64,000 nucleotides of DNA from Cronobacter malonaticus LMG 23826 (GTDB lineage Bacteria; Pseudomonadota; Gammaproteobacteria; Enterobacterales; Enterobacteriaceae): assembly GCF_001277215.2 (NCBI RefSeq), contig NZ_CP013940.1:1302001-1366000 (forward strand), read 5' to 3'. Shown in pieces: positions 10,681 to 20,593 of the stretch (positions are counted from its first letter, which is position 1; each line of letters starts with the position of its first letter). The notes beneath the pieces were generated by a model. The model did not search any database and was not told the origin of the DNA. It worked only from the letters and a program-made list of their open reading frames with translations. Made by a program: the position numbers and the translations under genes.

Positions 10681-10797
10681 ACTGGTTCTCTTCGGGGAAT
10701 GGTACCCATTAAATGTAGTAGGTGATGCACGAACCGGGAAAAAGAGTTTGTATCCTGTATCCCGCAGGCAACAAGGCGAAAACCACGACGCTGGACG

Positions 10798-10826
10798 AAA
10801 AAAGGGGAGATAAGCATCTCCCCTTT
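10798..10826 (-). terminator. intrinsic terminator of metG
   Basis: On the minus strand an 8-bp stem (AGGGGAGA with its complement; loop TGCTTA) is followed by a run of T. It lies 35 bases past the metG stop. Confidence 0.85.
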
Positions 10827-10860
10827 GGTTTATGGCGCTTCTGGCGCGTTGGGCGTCAGG

Positions 10861-12894
10861 TTATTTCACCTGCTGGCCCGGCTTCGCGCCGCTGTCCGGG
10901 CTTAACAGGAAGATATCTTTCCCGCCAGGGCCTGCGGCCATCACCATGCCTTCTGAGATACCGAAACGCATTTTACGCGGCGCGAGGTTCGCCACCATGA
11001 CGGTCAGGCGGCCAATCAGCGCCTGCGGGTCCGGGTAGGCGGAGCGGATGCCGGAGAAGACGTTACGTTTTTCGCCGTCCAGATCCAGCGTCAGGCGCAG
11101 CAGTTTGTCAGAGCCTTCCACAAACTCCGCGTTTTCAATCAACGCCACGCGCAGGTCGATTTTCGCGAAATCGTCAAACGTGATGGTTTCCTGAATTGGG
11201 TTTTCCGCCAGCTCGCCGGTCACCGGCGCTGCCGCCGCTTTTACTTCTTCTTTGGACGCTTCCACTAACGCCTCCACCTGTTTCATCTCAATACGGTTAT
11301 AGAGCGCTTTAAAGCTGTTCACTTTATGGCCGAGCAGCGGGGCGTTTACGCCATCCCAGGTCAGCTCAACATTCAGGAACGCTTCGGCGCGAGCGCACAG
11401 CTCCGGCAGTACCGGCTTCAGGTACGTCATCAGCACGCGGAACAGGTTGATGCCCATAGAGCAAATCGCCTGCAGATCGGCGTCGCGGCCTTCCTGTTTG
11501 GCAACCACCCACGGTGCCTGCTCGTCAACGTAGCGGTTCGCCAGATCGGCAAGCGCCATGATTTCGCGAATAGCCTTACCAAACTCACGGCTCTCCCACG
11601 CCTCACCAATGACGGCAGCGGCGTCGGTGAAGGTCTTGTAGAGCGCCGGGTCAGCCAGTTCAGCGGCTAACTGGCCGTCAAAACGTTTGGCGATAAAGCC
11701 CGCGTTGCGCGACGCCAGGTTGACCACTTTGTTGACGATGTCGGCGTTCACGCGCTGCACGAAATCTTCCAGGTTCAGGTCGATATCGTCGATGCGTGAG
11801 GAGAGCTTCGCCGCGTAGTAGTAGCGCAGGCTGTCGGCGTCGAAATGGTTCAGCCAGGTGCTGGCCTTGATGAACGTGCCGCGCGATTTGGACATCTTCG
11901 CGCCGTTCACCGTCACATAGCCGTGCACAAACAGGTTGGTCGGTTTACGAAAACCGCTGCCTTCGAGCATCGCCGGCCAGAACAGGCTGTGGAAGTAGAC
12001 GATATCTTTACCGATGAAGTGATACAGCTCGGCGTCAGAATCTTTTTTCCAGTACTCGTCAAAGCTCACGGTATCGCCGCGCTTGTCGCACAGGTTTTTG
12101 AACGAGCCCATGTAGCCGATAGGCGCATCCAGCCAGACGTAAAAATATTTGCCCGGCGCGTTCGGGATTTCAAAGCCGAAGTAAGGCGCGTCGCGGGAGA
12201 TATCCCACTGCTGCAGGCCGGATTCAAACCACTCCTGCATTTTGTTCGCCACCTGCTCCTGGAGCGCGCCGGAGCGGGTCCACGCCTGCAGCATTTCGCT
12301 GAAAGACGGCAAATCAAAGAAGAAGTGTTCAGAATCACGCATCACCGGCGTGGCGCCGGAGACCACCGATTTCGGCTCGATAAGCTCGGTCGGGCTGTAG
12401 GTCGCGCCGCAGACTTCGCAGTTATCGCCGTACTGATCCGGGGATTTACATTTCGGGCAGGTGCCTTTTACAAAACGGTCCGGCAGGAACATGCCTTTTT
12501 CCGGGTCGTAGAGCTGCGAAATGGTACGGTTTTTAATAAAGCCGTTTTCTTTAAGGCGCGTGTAAATCAGCTCCGACAGCACGCGGTTTTCGTCGCTGTG
12601 GGTAGAGTGATAGTTATCGTAGCTGATGTTAAAGCCCGCAAAATCGGTCTGATGCTCTTTGCTCATCTCGGCAATCATCTGCTCCGGCGTAATGCCAAGC
12701 TGCTGGGCCTTGAGCATGATGGGCGTGCCGTGGGCGTCGTCGGCGCAGATGAAATTAACCTCGTGGCCGCGCATTCGCTGGTAACGGACCCAGACATCAG
12801 CCTGGATGTGCTCCAGCATATGGCCGAGGTGGATGGAGCCGTTGGCGTACGGCAGCGCGCACGTTACCAGAATTTTCTTCGCGACTTGAGTCAT
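10861..12894 (-). CDS. metG: methionyl-tRNA synthetase
   Basis: 677-residue class I synthetase that charges tRNA-Met. The HIGH-type motif is in [11 protein letters not shown] near residue 20. The zinc knuckle has four Cys in [20 protein letters not shown], the KMSKS loop is AKMSKSRGT, and the C-terminal tRNA-binding (Trbp111-like) domain is complete. The frame is open 30 codons further up, but MTQVAKKIL at 12894 is the family start and gives exactly the E. coli length. Normally the next gene upstream is the divergent mrp; here 3.5 kb separates them. Confidence 0.98.
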   Translation of the reverse strand: MTQVAKKILVTCALPYANGSIHLGHMLEHIQADVWVRYQRMRGHEVNFICADDAHGTPIMLKAQQLGITPEQMIAEMSKEHQTDFAGFNISYDNYHSTHSDENRVLSELIYTRLKENGFIKNRTISQLYDPEKGMFLPDRFVKGTCPKCKSPDQYGDNCEVCGATYSPTELIEPKSVVSGATPVMRDSEHFFFDLPSFSEMLQAWTRSGALQEQVANKMQEWFESGLQQWDISRDAPYFGFEIPNAPGKYFYVWLDAPIGYMGSFKNLCDKRGDTVSFDEYWKKDSDAELYHFIGKDIVYFHSLFWPAMLEGSGFRKPTNLFVHGYVTVNGAKMSKSRGTFIKASTWLNHFDADSLRYYYAAKLSSRIDDIDLNLEDFVQRVNADIVNKVVNLASRNAGFIAKRFDGQLAAELADPALYKTFTDAAAVIGEAWESREFGKAIREIMALADLANRYVDEQAPWVVAKQEGRDADLQAICSMGINLFRVLMTYLKPVLPELCARAEAFLNVELTWDGVNAPLLGHKVNSFKALYNRIEMKQVEALVEASKEEVKAAAAPVTGELAENPIQETITFDDFAKIDLRVALIENAEFVEGSDKLLRLTLDLDGEKRNVFSGIRSAYPDPQALIGRLTVMVANLAPRKMRFGISEGMVMAAGPGGKDIFLLSPDSGAKPGQQVK

Positions 12895-13486
12895 AGTGAG
12901 TATTACGTCTTCTGTGGCAAATGGGGCAGTCATAGTACCCGAATCCACCCGCGTTGAGTACCGCGCGGCGGTAAAAGCGCGCAAAAAAGCAGAGGAAAGA
13001 GTGGCCTGCGGCGAGGCCGGGTATGGTCATGAATTCAGGGCTTGCAGCGGGCGATGGGCGTGTTCAGCGCGCCGGAGACGATCTTCAGGCCGTTGAATGA
13101 ATGGGCGTCGCTCAGCACAAGCAGAAAATGCGCTGCCCCGCCTGGCGCTGTTTATCACCGTGCGAATATTCTTATGGCCGAACCGAAAACGTGCTGGCCT
13201 ATTTCCACGACGAAGAAAAAATGAAATAATAAGCACCGGAAATTATTTATAATGTTAAATAGGGTGCGATGATCTTGTGCCACATTTATTTATAAACCTG
13301 TCAACACCAGACTCATATTGAGTCTATTTTTACACAGCTGTATTACACGTCACTCATATATCTAAATAATTATGCATCATTGATAACGTTTATCTTTTTA
13401 TACATTCGGATTTTTTTGATTTGGTTCGGTTTTTGGGGTTTGAACAGGAGGTATTATTTACGATTGACCTGTATTGAGGAGAGGAA
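12895..13486. other. intergenic region at the edge of the c-di-GMP insert
   Basis: No gene recognised. The metG-proximal part to about 13220 has backbone-like base composition. From there to 13486 it turns markedly AT-rich, which marks the left edge of the acquired segment. Short open frames on both strands lack ribosome sites and family signatures. Confidence 0.5.
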
Positions 13487-14707
13487 ATGGTTTTTAACAT
13501 TGGTAATACATTGATATTTCTATGTAGAACTAAGGAGAGGTTTAGAAATAATTTAATTTTTAATGGAGTCTACGCGTCATATATTGCTTATCGTCTGTCG
13601 CTGATGATGATGCAAAGCAATGCTTTCTGCCTGCGGGCTTTGATCTGTGGTTTATTACAAGGTTATACCACGCCGGCAAAGGACAATAAAAAAGCTCACG
13701 GCGAAGCGGAAATTACGCCGCTCAATATTGCGCAACGCGTGGAGCTGAGCGATTGCTCCGTTTTCGAGAGTTTTTCAACCCCGACACGTTATCGATTTTA
13801 TGATTATGGAAATCTGAAAGCGTTAGATATTTCGCAGGAGGATGTTTTAATTTCTTCTGTTTTGAAGATAAGTAATGATTTTGACCTGTTTTTGCATAGA
13901 GCACGCTTGTATGAAAGATTAGAGAGCGAGCGAGGCTCTGCATTGCAGGCAAGTTCGTCATTCGATGAATTCGCCATAACCACGCGCGCAGAAAAATTCT
14001 ATCCGGGCTTAATGGATGAACTAAGGAAATTAACTGAACTGGATGATTTTTGGTTTTATCTGCGTGCGGATTATATCGAAGGCATGATCAGAACAATTAA
14101 TTTTGATAAATCATTGCCGGTAATGAATGATGAACATACGCTAAGTTTAGCGCGTCTGCTCTCCACCATTGTGGATATGAAAAATCCTCTTACCTATCAT
14201 CACTCACTCAAAGTAGGCGAGTTAGCGAGTTTTATTGGTAAGAAGATGTACCTTGATGAAAGAACCTGCAACCGGTTATATCTTGCTGGCTTACTGCACG
14301 ATCTCGGTAAAATCAATACTGCCGATGGCATATTGAATAAACGAGGGAAACTCACGCCAGGCGAATACCGAACGATTCAGCGCCACGTTACGGACACCCG
14401 TGGCATCCTTCGCAGCATCATCATTGATGAAAATGTAGTTGACTGGGCTGCTGAACATCATGAGCGTATTGACGGCTCAGGGTATCCCATGAAAAAGAGA
14501 GGGGAGCAACTCTCATTGCCCAGCAGAATCATGGCGATAGCAGATATATTTCAGGCGCTATGCCAGAAAAGAACTTATCGGGAAGCGCTTCCTCTCGATA
14601 AAGTTTTATCAATTATACGGACAGAATGCGCAAATGGAAAAATATGCTCGCGTACCTTTAGTGTTTTCGAAGAAAATGCTAAAGAGTGCTACGAAATCGC
14701 TAAATAA
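13487..14707 (+). CDS. HD-GYP domain protein, probable c-di-GMP phosphodiesterase
   Basis: 406 residues. The C-terminal half (about 215-400) is an HD-GYP domain: HHSLKVGELASF, LLHDLGKI with HD at 271-272, the GKLTPGEY segment and HHERIDGSGYP at 324-334. All signature residues for hydrolysing c-di-GMP are present. The N-terminal 200 residues match no family I recognise. GAGGAGAGGAA stands immediately before the ATG. It lies 11 bases upstream of a GGDEF gene and the two look like one operon. Base composition is clearly more AT-rich than metG or mrp. E. coli K-12 has no HD-GYP protein, so this is probably horizontally acquired. Confidence 0.88.
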   Translation: MVFNIGNTLIFLCRTKERFRNNLIFNGVYASYIAYRLSLMMMQSNAFCLRALICGLLQGYTTPAKDNKKAHGEAEITPLNIAQRVELSDCSVFESFSTPTRYRFYDYGNLKALDISQEDVLISSVLKISNDFDLFLHRARLYERLESERGSALQASSSFDEFAITTRAEKFYPGLMDELRKLTELDDFWFYLRADYIEGMIRTINFDKSLPVMNDEHTLSLARLLSTIVDMKNPLTYHHSLKVGELASFIGKKMYLDERTCNRLYLAGLLHDLGKINTADGILNKRGKLTPGEYRTIQRHVTDTRGILRSIIIDENVVDWAAEHHERIDGSGYPMKKRGEQLSLPSRIMAIADIFQALCQKRTYREALPLDKVLSIIRTECANGKICSRTFSVFEENAKECYEIAK

Positions 14708-14718
14708 AAATTGGTTGT

Positions 14719-16131
14719 ATGAAAATTTCAATGCTTGTTAATAAAAGAAAGAATAAACGATATATTATCGGTACTCTCGTTTTTGCCTGTGTTTCATTGA
14801 TGATTATTGTAGCGCTCACGTTCAGCTATATGTGCGAAGTGTGTAACAACGCCATTGAATCCGTCACGGAAATTTTATTACGTGAGCAGGCGGTCAATGA
14901 CAGCATTGCGTCGATGATTTCAACATCAACGATGTCACATATGAATACGAAATGTGAATCGAAAGAGCTTTTAGGTGCGCTTTATACTAACCGTAACTTT
15001 GATACGCAATCTTGCAGTAAAATCAATGCTGTGACTTTCGTTGAAAATTATCTGTCTAAAAAAACGCTGCAAAACAGATATTATTCTTCGCCGGAATATG
15101 GCTTTGTTTATTTTTTCAATGGTAAAAAATATAAAAAATTACAACCCGGAATGTATAGTCAGGTTATCAGCCTTACTGGTAATTTTGCAAGATTCCTTTC
15201 CTATGAAAAAAGGAAAAGAGACATTTTAGATTTTTGGGATAATCACCTTGAATTCAACGAGATTTATCGTGACTCAGTCAGTAAAAATCTGGTGATGACT
15301 ATTGCAACGCCGGTCACTAACTCCTATACCCGGGAGGTCATTGGCGTCATGTACACGGATATTAGTGAAGATGAACTGCAGCAGCATGTGTTTAGCAGAA
15401 GCCCAGCCCCGAAGTGGGTTAGCGTTACTGCCAATAATATCTCATACGATCGGCCTGGCAGCCTGTGCGCCACACAACATTGTGAGACGCATGCATTATC
15501 CTTCAATATTCTTAGCCAGCCGCTGGCGGAAATTTTCATTCTGGAAGCCAATGTAGACCTCTACGCTTTTATTAAAGAAAATATAAAAATCTTTCTGGCG
15601 GTTTTGATGGCTTTTATCGTTATTGTTACCGCGGCTATAAAAGCAATTAATCTTTTCCTGAAGACGCAGAAACATGCTGTGATTGATTCACTGACGCAGG
15701 TCTATAACCGCCAGATTATCTCTCATCTTTCTGGCAAGGATTATAATAGCCTCGTTATTTTTGATTGTGATGAATTCAAGGTGATTAATGACACTCACGG
15801 ACATCTGGTTGGCGATGCGGCCTTAACACATATCGCCAGTATAATTTCAGATAACGTCAGAAATGAGGATGTTGTCGTTCGCTACGGCGGCGATGAATTT
15901 ATCGTGCTGTGCACCAATGAAAAAATACATGCGCGGAAAATGGCGGAAAGGATATGTTCAAAACTTAAAGTTAACCCTTTAGTTTTTGGCGATCTTACTC
16001 TGCCGCTATCGATCTCTTTTGGCGTGGCTGAATTTACTGACGATCTGCACACAGCGTTATACAAAGCTGATAAGGCGCTTTACGCGCAAAAACTGAAGAG
16101 TCGCTCGCAAAAGGTTGACGCGACAAATTAA
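14719..16131 (+). CDS. membrane-bound diguanylate cyclase (GGDEF)
   Basis: 470 residues. A membrane segment (about 16-36), a periplasmic sensor region (about 38-288) with several Cys (39, 42, 79, 99, 250, 255) and a second membrane segment (about 291-313) lead to a GGDEF domain. The active site RYGGDEF is at 388-394 and a product-binding inhibitory site RNED is at 381-384, five residues before it, so an active and feedback-inhibited cyclase is expected. Disulphides in the sensor are possible but not shown. It follows the HD-GYP gene with an 11-base gap and a weak ribosome site, so synthesis and breakdown of c-di-GMP are encoded together. AT-rich, probably acquired. Confidence 0.88.
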   Translation: MKISMLVNKRKNKRYIIGTLVFACVSLMIIVALTFSYMCEVCNNAIESVTEILLREQAVNDSIASMISTSTMSHMNTKCESKELLGALYTNRNFDTQSCSKINAVTFVENYLSKKTLQNRYYSSPEYGFVYFFNGKKYKKLQPGMYSQVISLTGNFARFLSYEKRKRDILDFWDNHLEFNEIYRDSVSKNLVMTIATPVTNSYTREVIGVMYTDISEDELQQHVFSRSPAPKWVSVTANNISYDRPGSLCATQHCETHALSFNILSQPLAEIFILEANVDLYAFIKENIKIFLAVLMAFIVIVTAAIKAINLFLKTQKHAVIDSLTQVYNRQIISHLSGKDYNSLVIFDCDEFKVINDTHGHLVGDAALTHIASIISDNVRNEDVVVRYGGDEFIVLCTNEKIHARKMAERICSKLKVNPLVFGDLTLPLSISFGVAEFTDDLHTALYKADKALYAQKLKSRSQKVDATN

Positions 16132-16132
16132 C

Positions 16133-16166
16133 CTAAAAAACCAGGTGCCTTTTAGCAAAAGGCACC
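16133..16166 (-). terminator. minus-strand intrinsic terminator without an intact gene
   Basis: Perfect 10-bp stem (arms 16144-16153 and 16157-16166, loop of 3) followed on the minus strand by GGTTTTTT. On the plus strand it lacks a T-run, so it fits a leftward gene, of which only the remnant at 16172-16255 is left. Confidence 0.6.
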
Positions 16167-16171
16167 GGTTA

Positions 16172-16255
16172 TCAGTTCAGTAACGACACCGTAAAGGTCG
16201 GCTCAAGGGTATGCGTTACATTCGCGCCCTGAAGCCAGACGCCCACATGCCTGCT
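16172..16255 (-). pseudogene. C-terminal remnant of a lost minus-strand gene
   Basis: 27 codons open on the minus strand ending THTLEPTFTVSLLN-stop, immediately before a good minus-strand terminator. The tail looks like the end of an exported beta-strand protein such as a fimbrial subunit; that identity is a guess. An in-frame stop closes it upstream, so no intact gene remains. Confidence 0.3.
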
Positions 16256-16368
16256 TTAGCGCACATCAGGCTAACCCCTGCGGGCGTTTAATGTCGTCTT
16301 ACTCCCCGCGACTCTGTTATGATTCTATGACTGCAATTTATTAACATCAGAACAACAAAGGAGTCGGG

Positions 16369-17478
16369 ATGAATTCGCAATCCCAGGCCAAATCCCCCGA
16401 GGCGCTGCGTGCGCTGGTCGCCGGGACGTTAGCCAATTTCCAGCACCCCACCCTGAAGCACAACCTCACGGCGCTGAAAGCGCTGCATCATGTCGCCTGG
16501 CTTGATGACACCATTCACGTCGAGTTACAGATGCCGTTTGCCTGGCGCAGCGGTTTCGAGGAGCTGAAAGAGCAGGTGAGCGCCGAGCTGCTGCGTTTAA
16601 CCGGTGCCAGCGCCATCGACTGGAAACTGTCGCACAGTATCGCCACCTTAAAACGCGTGAAAAATCAGCCGGGCGTGAATGGCGTGAAAAACATTATCGC
16701 GATTAGTTCCGGTAAGGGCGGGGTAGGGAAATCCTCTACCGCCGTCAACCTGGCGCTGGCGCTGGCGGCGGAAGGTGCGAAAGTGGGCATTCTCGATGCT
16801 GATATTTACGGCCCGTCGGTGCCGACGATGCTCGGCGCGGAAGGCGAACGCCCGACCTCGCCAGACGGCACCCATATGGCACCGATTATCTCTCACGGTC
16901 TTGCCACTAACTCCATTGGTTATCTGGTGACCGACGATAACGCCATGGTGTGGCGCGGCCCGATGGCGAGCAAAGCGCTGCTGCAACTGCTGCAGGAAAC
17001 CATGTGGCCGGATCTCGACTATCTGGTGCTGGATATGCCGCCGGGCACCGGCGACATCCAGCTGACGCTCGCCCAGAACATTCCGGTGACCGGCGCGGTG
17101 GTGGTGACCACACCGCAGGACATCGCGCTTATCGACGCCAAAAAAGGCATCGTGATGTTCGAGAAAGTGGAAGTGCCGGTACTCGGCATTGTCGAGAACA
17201 TGAGTATGCACATTTGCAGTAATTGCGGTCATCACGAGCCGATTTTCGGCACCGGCGGCGCGCAGAAGCTCGCGGAAACTTATCATACTCAGCTGCTGGG
17301 CCAGATGCCGCTGCATATCTCGCTGCGTGAAGACCTCGACCGCGGCCAGCCGACCGTCGTCTCCCGCCCGGAGAGCGAATTCACCACGCTTTACCGCCAG
17401 CTGGCGGGACGTGTGGCGGCGCAGCTCTACTGGCAGGGCGAAGTGATCCCGGGCGATATCGCGTTTCGCGCGGTATAA
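16369..17478 (+). CDS. mrp: iron-sulfur cluster carrier protein Mrp/ApbC
   Basis: 369-residue P-loop ATPase that binds and transfers Fe-S clusters. An N-terminal MIP18-like domain (about 1-95) is followed by the deviant Walker A GKGGVGKS at 115-122. The cluster-binding CxxC is at Cys283 and Cys286 in HICSNCGHH. Length equals E. coli ApbC. AAGGAG lies 7 bases upstream of the ATG. A strong terminator follows. Confidence 0.97.
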   Translation: MNSQSQAKSPEALRALVAGTLANFQHPTLKHNLTALKALHHVAWLDDTIHVELQMPFAWRSGFEELKEQVSAELLRLTGASAIDWKLSHSIATLKRVKNQPGVNGVKNIIAISSGKGGVGKSSTAVNLALALAAEGAKVGILDADIYGPSVPTMLGAEGERPTSPDGTHMAPIISHGLATNSIGYLVTDDNAMVWRGPMASKALLQLLQETMWPDLDYLVLDMPPGTGDIQLTLAQNIPVTGAVVVTTPQDIALIDAKKGIVMFEKVEVPVLGIVENMSMHICSNCGHHEPIFGTGGAQKLAETYHTQLLGQMPLHISLREDLDRGQPTVVSRPESEFTTLYRQLAGRVAAQLYWQGEVIPGDIAFRAV

Positions 17479-17504
17479 TGCCGGGTGCGTTTCGCGCCAT
17501 GACA

Positions 17505-17530
17505 GACGCCTCCTCCGGGAGGCGTTTTTT
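17505..17530 (+). terminator. intrinsic terminator of mrp
   Basis: ACGCCTCC-TCCG-GGAGGCGT hairpin followed by a T-run, 27 bases after the mrp stop. Confidence 0.88.
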
Positions 17531-17534
17531 ATGG

Positions 17535-17975
17535 TCAGGATTTACGAAAATGCAGGAGCAGGTAAGCGCCTTCCGGGGCATCGCCGTGCCCCTCCTGCAC
17601 CCAGCCGTGGCGGGCGTAAAAGCGCAGCGCGCGTTCGTTTTTTTCAAGACACTTAAGCGCGCCGGTGCCGGTAAACCGCGCCTGCACGGCCTCAAGCAGC
17701 GCCGCGCCGACGCCGCGCCCCTGAGCGTCCGGGGCGACAAACAGGTGATGCAGAAAATTGTCGTTTTCGGCGATGGACGCAAACCCGAGCCGGTGGCCGT
17801 CCGCCTGCGCCACCAGAATCGTTTCGCCGAGTGTGTCGGCGTCAAAATCCTCCAGTTGCCATTCGCTACCATCAAGCCACGGCCAGCCTTCGCGCCGGGC
17901 GTGTAAATAGATCGTGCGTAAAAACGGACGATCGCTCTCTTCCCAGGGCCTGATCTCCACTGCGTTTTTCTTCAT
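17535..17975 (-). CDS. GNAT family N-acetyltransferase
   Basis: 146-residue single-domain acetyltransferase. The N-terminal strand (VEIRPWEESDRPFLRTIYL) and the acetyl-CoA loop APDAQGRGVGAALL are clear; an ALRFYARHGW segment completes the fold. The substrate is unknown. A GTG nine bases further up could also start it; the ATG at 17975 has GAGTG at reasonable spacing. It is convergent with mrp and divergent from btsS. Confidence 0.8.
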   Translation of the reverse strand: MKKNAVEIRPWEESDRPFLRTIYLHARREGWPWLDGSEWQLEDFDADTLGETILVAQADGHRLGFASIAENDNFLHHLFVAPDAQGRGVGAALLEAVQARFTGTGALKCLEKNERALRFYARHGWVQEGHGDAPEGAYLLLHFRKS

Positions 17976-18073
17976 TAACGACACTCACTTACCGTTTTTT
18001 GGGTTTCTTCATAGAAAGTTATGGCACAGCAGCGTATTTTACGCGCTCTTAATTGTCAGCGCGGAGCATGGGC

Positions 18074-19759
18074 ATGTACGAGTTCAATCTGGTGTTGTTA
18101 CTGCTCCAGCAGATGTGCGTATTTCTGGTGATCGCCTGGGTGATGAGTAAAACGCGGTTGTTTATCCCGCTGATTCAGGTCTCGATTCGCCTGCCGCATA
18201 AGCTGTTGTGCTACGTCACGTTCTCCGGTTTTTGCATTATGGGCACCTATTTCGGGCTGCATATTCAGGATTCCATCGCCAATACCCGCGCCATTGGCGC
18301 CGTCATGGGCGGGCTGCTCGGCGGGCCGCTGGTAGGCGGGCTGGTGGGGCTTACCGGCGGTCTGCATCGCTATTCGCTTGGCGGCATGACCGCGCTGAGC
18401 TGCATGGTGTCAACGATTGTCGAAGGGCTGCTCGGGGGCATCGTTCATAGCTGGCTGATTCGCCGCGGGCGCACCGATAAAATCTTCAACCCTTTTACCG
18501 CAGGCGCGATCACGCTGGTGGCGGAATTAGTGCAGATGGGCATTATTCTGCTGATCGCCCGCCCGTTCAGCGACGCGCTGCATCTGGTGCAAAACATCGC
18601 CGCGCCCATGGTCGTTACCAATACCATCGGGGCCGCGATGTTCATGCGTATTCTGCTCGACAAGCGCGCCATGTTTGAGAAATACACTACGGCGTTTTCG
18701 GCCACCGCGCTCAAGGTTGCCTCCGCGACGGAAGGCATTCTGCGCCAGGGGTTTAACGTCGAAAACAGCATGAAGGTGGCGCAGGTAATTCGCCAGGAGC
18801 TGGAGATAGGCGCGGTCGCCATTACCGATCGCGAACAGCTGCTGGCGTTTACCGGCATCGGTATGGATCACCATCTGCCCGGCAGCCCCATTTCGTCGCC
18901 CTGGACGCTGCGGGCGATTGAGTCCGGCGAAGTGGTCTACGCCGATGGCAACGAAGTGCCGTACCGCTGTTCGCTGCACCCGAACTGTAAGCTCGGCTCG
19001 ACGCTCGTTATTCCGCTGCGCGGCGAGAACCGCAAGGTGGTGGGCACCATCAAGCTGTATGAACCAAAGCATCGCCTGTTCAGCTCGATCAACCGCACGC
19101 TGGGAGAAGGCATTGCGCAGCTGCTTTCCGCGCAGATCCTGGCGGGCCAGTATGAACGTCAGAAGCAGTTGCTCACCCAGTCGGAAATCAAACTGCTGCA
19201 CGCCCAGGTGAATCCGCACTTTCTGTTTAACGCGCTGAACACGCTGATGGCGGTGATCCGCCGCGACAGCGAGCAGGCCTGCCAGTTAGTGCAGTACCTC
19301 TCGACGTTTTTCCGCAAAAACCTTAAGCGCCCGACGGATGTGGTGTCGCTCGCCGATGAAATCGACCATGTGAACGCCTATCTGCAAATTGAACAGGCGC
19401 GGTTTCAGTCCCATTTGCAAGTGAGCATGAACCTGCCCGATGAGTTGCGCCATATCCGGCTGCCCGCGTTTACGTTGCAGCCGATTGTCGAGAACGCTAT
19501 CAAGCACGGCACGTCGCAGCTCTTGGGCCCCGGCGAAATCGCCCTGCGCGCCAGCCGCGACGATGATCATCTGGTGCTGGAAATTGAAGATAACGCCGGG
19601 CTTTATCAGCCTAACGCCGTCAGCAACGGCCTTGGCATGAGCCTGGTGGATAAACGACTGCGCGCGCGCTTCGGCGACGAGTGCGGCATTTCGGTCGCCT
19701 GTGAGCAGGACCGCTTTACCCGGATTACCTTACGTTTACCGCTGGAGGGAACGACATGA
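18074..19759 (+). CDS. btsS: pyruvate-sensing histidine kinase BtsS
   Basis: 561-residue LytS-type membrane kinase that senses extracellular pyruvate. The 5TM-LytS domain (about 1-195) is followed by a GAF domain (about 225-365) and the His-kinase part with phospho-acceptor His382 in NPHFLFNAL and the ATPase N-box [12 protein letters not shown] at 18053 and ATG at 18068 are alternative starts, but the ATG at 18074 has GGAG 7 bases upstream and gives the E. coli length exactly. It overlaps btsR by 4 bases (ATGA). In E. coli the pair switches on the pyruvate transporter gene btsT. Confidence 0.96.
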   Translation: MYEFNLVLLLLQQMCVFLVIAWVMSKTRLFIPLIQVSIRLPHKLLCYVTFSGFCIMGTYFGLHIQDSIANTRAIGAVMGGLLGGPLVGGLVGLTGGLHRYSLGGMTALSCMVSTIVEGLLGGIVHSWLIRRGRTDKIFNPFTAGAITLVAELVQMGIILLIARPFSDALHLVQNIAAPMVVTNTIGAAMFMRILLDKRAMFEKYTTAFSATALKVASATEGILRQGFNVENSMKVAQVIRQELEIGAVAITDREQLLAFTGIGMDHHLPGSPISSPWTLRAIESGEVVYADGNEVPYRCSLHPNCKLGSTLVIPLRGENRKVVGTIKLYEPKHRLFSSINRTLGEGIAQLLSAQILAGQYERQKQLLTQSEIKLLHAQVNPHFLFNALNTLMAVIRRDSEQACQLVQYLSTFFRKNLKRPTDVVSLADEIDHVNAYLQIEQARFQSHLQVSMNLPDELRHIRLPAFTLQPIVENAIKHGTSQLLGPGEIALRASRDDDHLVLEIEDNAGLYQPNAVSNGLGMSLVDKRLRARFGDECGISVACEQDRFTRITLRLPLEGTT

Positions 19760-20481
19760 TTAGCGTGCTGATTGTCGATGATGAGCCGCTGGCGCGGGAG
19801 AATCTGCGCCTGCTGCTGAAAGAGGAGGCCGACATCGAGGTAGTGGGCGAATGCGCCAACGCCGTCGAAGCCATCGGCGCGGTACACCGCTTGCGCCCGG
19901 ATGTAGTCTTTCTCGATATCCAGATGCCGCGCATCTCCGGCCTTGAAATGGTCGGCATGCTCGACCCCGACACCCGCCCGTGGATTGTTTTTCTGACCGC
20001 GTTTGACGAATACGCCGTGAAGGCGTTTGAAGAGCACGCCTTTGATTATCTGCTCAAGCCTATTGAGACCGCGCGTCTGCAAAAGACGCTCGCGCGGATG
20101 CGTAATGAACGCCGCGAGCAGGATATGACGCCCATCACCGAGCGTCAGGAGGCATTGAAGTTTATTCCCTGCACCGGCCATAGCCGTATCTGGCTGCTGC
20201 AAATGGAGGACGTGGCGTTTGTCGCAAGCCGCCTGAGCGGCGTTTATGTCACCAGCAGCCAGGGGCAGGAGGGCTTCACGGAGCTGACGCTGCGCACGCT
20301 GGAGAGCCGCACGCCGCTGACGCGCTGTCACCGGCAGTATCTGGTCAATATGGCGCACATCAATGAAATTCGGCTGGAGGAGAATGGCCAGGCGGAACTG
20401 CTGCTGCGCCACGGCCAGACGGTGCCGGTTAGTCGCCGCTATCTCAAAACCCTGAAAGAGGCGCTCGGGCTGCGCGGATAA
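19756..20481 (+). CDS. btsR: response regulator BtsR (LytTR type)
   Basis: 241-residue regulator partnered with BtsS. The receiver domain has the acidic pocket DDE at 8-10, phospho-acceptor Asp54 in FLDIQMP and the conserved Lys in LLKPIE. The C-terminal LytTR DNA-binding domain (about 137-238) contains [15 protein letters not shown]. It starts inside the last codon of btsS (ATGA overlap). Confidence 0.96.
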   Translation: MISVLIVDDEPLARENLRLLLKEEADIEVVGECANAVEAIGAVHRLRPDVVFLDIQMPRISGLEMVGMLDPDTRPWIVFLTAFDEYAVKAFEEHAFDYLLKPIETARLQKTLARMRNERREQDMTPITERQEALKFIPCTGHSRIWLLQMEDVAFVASRLSGVYVTSSQGQEGFTELTLRTLESRTPLTRCHRQYLVNMAHINEIRLEENGQAELLLRHGQTVPVSRRYLKTLKEALGLRG

Positions 20482-20523
20482 GTTTGCAATTATCACAGCG
20501 GTAAAATAAATGTTACCGCCCCG

Positions 20524-20550
20524 TACATCTTTTTCCTCGCTTGCCGATAA
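20524..20550 (+). promoter_or_regulatory. putative sigma-28 (FliA) promoter of the chemoreceptor gene
   Basis: TACATCTT, 11 bases, then GCCGATAA. The -10 is a perfect match to the FliA consensus, the -35 matches at five of eight positions, and the spacing is exactly right. It ends 43 bases before the receptor ATG. Confidence 0.72.
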
Positions 20551-20593
20551 CGGGAGGATATATCCGTATCAGGCAAAAAATGAGGACTTATTG

